Positions 14,246 to 14,746 of a stretch of DNA of 14,746 nucleotides are shown in pieces. The stretch covers positions 1-14,746 of the forward strand of contig JAQVDG010000017.1 of the NCBI GenBank assembly GCA_028698395.1, in the 5' to 3' direction. Below the pieces are notes generated by a model. It saw nothing but the letters and a program-made list of their open reading frames with translations. It was not told the DNA's origin and did not search any database. A program made the translations under genes and the position numbers. Each line of letters starts with the position of its first letter. Within the stretch, counting starts at the first letter, position 1. The DNA comes from Weeksellaceae bacterium. Lineage in GTDB: Bacteria > Bacteroidota > Bacteroidia > Flavobacteriales > Weeksellaceae.

Positions 14246-14746
14246 TTAGAATTTGAAAGTCAAACCAAATTGAGCTGTATCAAAAAAGTTGTTAAACACA
14301 TTAATGTTTCCATTAAACTCTGTGTAAGCATCTCCTCCTTTTGGTTTGAAAGAGCTAAAAGATAAAACATCTGACAATCCAAAGTTGATAGCAATTGTCT
14401 CAGTAACAAAATAATTGATACCAAGATCTAATCCAGCTCCAAAACCTGAAGCTTTAGCATCTCCCTGTTTTAAAGACGCAAATCCTAAACCTAATTCTCC
14501 ATAAGTTTTGAATCTTTCACCTAATTCTAAGAAATAGTAACGAGCAAACAAAGCAGCACCAAATGAATTTGTTTTTTCATCGTTAATTTTAGAAGAACCT
14601 AAATCTAATTCTACTCCAACTGCTAAATCATCAGTAAAGAAGTAACCTACTTTAGGGCTAAGGTTAAAAGAACTTGTTTTTGTGTCAGAAGCTTTGTCAT
14701 TTGTTGAATTGAACCCAATGTTCCCTTCTACAATGAAATTTCCTTG
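14246..14746 (-). CDS. Outer-membrane beta-barrel protein (5'-truncated by window edge)
   Basis: The frame is open from the right edge to the stop at 14246 (166 residues visible). It begins QGNFIVEGNIGFNS, which looks like the start of a mature protein just after signal-peptide cleavage, so only the signal peptide (about 20 residues) is probably missing. Alternating hydrophobic/polar strands such as FNLSPKVGYFFTDDLAVGVELDLG, YYFLELGERFKTYGELGLGF and FGAGLDLGINYFVTETIAINFGL suggest an eight-stranded OmpA/opacity-type barrel of the OMP_b-brl class. It ends in a C-terminal Phe (FGLTFKF), typical of BAM-inserted barrels. Function unknown; such small barrels in Flavobacteriia are structural or porin-like. 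It converges on efp with a shared terminator. A shorter reading from TTG at 14551 was rejected because the frame is open well upstream. Confidence 0.82.
   Translation of the reverse strand, partial: QGNFIVEGNIGFNSTNDKASDTKTSSFNLSPKVGYFFTDDLAVGVELDLGSSKINDEKTNSFGAALFARYYFLELGERFKTYGELGLGFASLKQGDAKASGFGAGLDLGINYFVTETIAINFGLSDVLSFSSFKPKGGDAYTEFNGNINVFNNFFDTAQFGLTFKF

Noticed and set aside
14246..14551. 101-residue protein starting at a TTG at 14551
   Set aside because: The frame stays open to the right edge and encodes a continuous beta-barrel, so the short version is an internal start of a truncated longer gene.

Overview
The window comes from a low-GC member of the Bacteroidota, almost certainly class Flavobacteriia, family Flavobacteriaceae or a close relative. 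The signs are a LpxC-FabZ fusion in the order lpxD - lpxC/fabZ - lpxA - efp, a GLPGLI-family protein paired with an outer-membrane receptor-like barrel, a mevalonate-pathway kinase next to a UbiA-type prenyltransferase, Bacteroidota -7 promoter boxes (TAnnTTTG), and almost no Shine-Dalgarno sequences. The species cannot be named from the sequence.

Layout. (1) 1-1860, minus strand: mevalonate-kinase-like GHMP kinase, a tiny GNAT protein and a UbiA prenyltransferase that runs off the left edge. They are packed with 3-nt and -8-nt spacing, a probable isoprenoid/prenyl-lipid operon with its own -7 box. (2) 1934-4343, minus strand: a self-contained ribosomal protein operon rplK-rplA-rplJ-rplL, with a textbook promoter, a structured leader that may be an autoregulatory site, and a bidirectional terminator. 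It lacks the usual secE-nusG upstream and rpoB-rpoC downstream. Its L10 carries a long acidic, repetitive C-terminal tail. (3) 4359-7776, minus strand: GLPGLI protein followed by an overlapping 889-residue carboxypeptidase-regulatory/plug/beta-barrel outer-membrane protein. (4) 7777-8100: divergent intergenic region with two strong inverted repeats and a promoter for the next gene. (5) 8101-9060, plus strand: a Fic AMP-transferase with an N-terminal inhibitory motif and a C-terminal DNA-binding-like domain. (6) 9075-10127, minus strand: a membrane-anchored family 2 glycosyltransferase. (7) 10342-14169, plus strand: lipid A operon lpxD - lpxC/fabZ - lpxA followed by efp, with an apparently leaderless first gene, closed by a bidirectional terminator. 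(8) 14246-14746, minus strand: an outer-membrane beta-barrel protein missing only its signal peptide at the window edge.

Most of the window is core or envelope biology: translation (L11, L1, L10, L7/L12, EF-P), lipid A, isoprenoids and outer-membrane proteins. No mobile elements, tRNA/rRNA genes or CRISPR arrays were seen. The parts most worth a second look are the Fic gene with a 12-bp inverted repeat lying over its promoter, the tailed L10 in a detached ribosomal operon with a structured leader, the tiny GNAT embedded in the mevalonate/UbiA operon, and the leaderless, palindrome-bearing lpxD promoter. No clearly unprecedented multi-gene system was identified.
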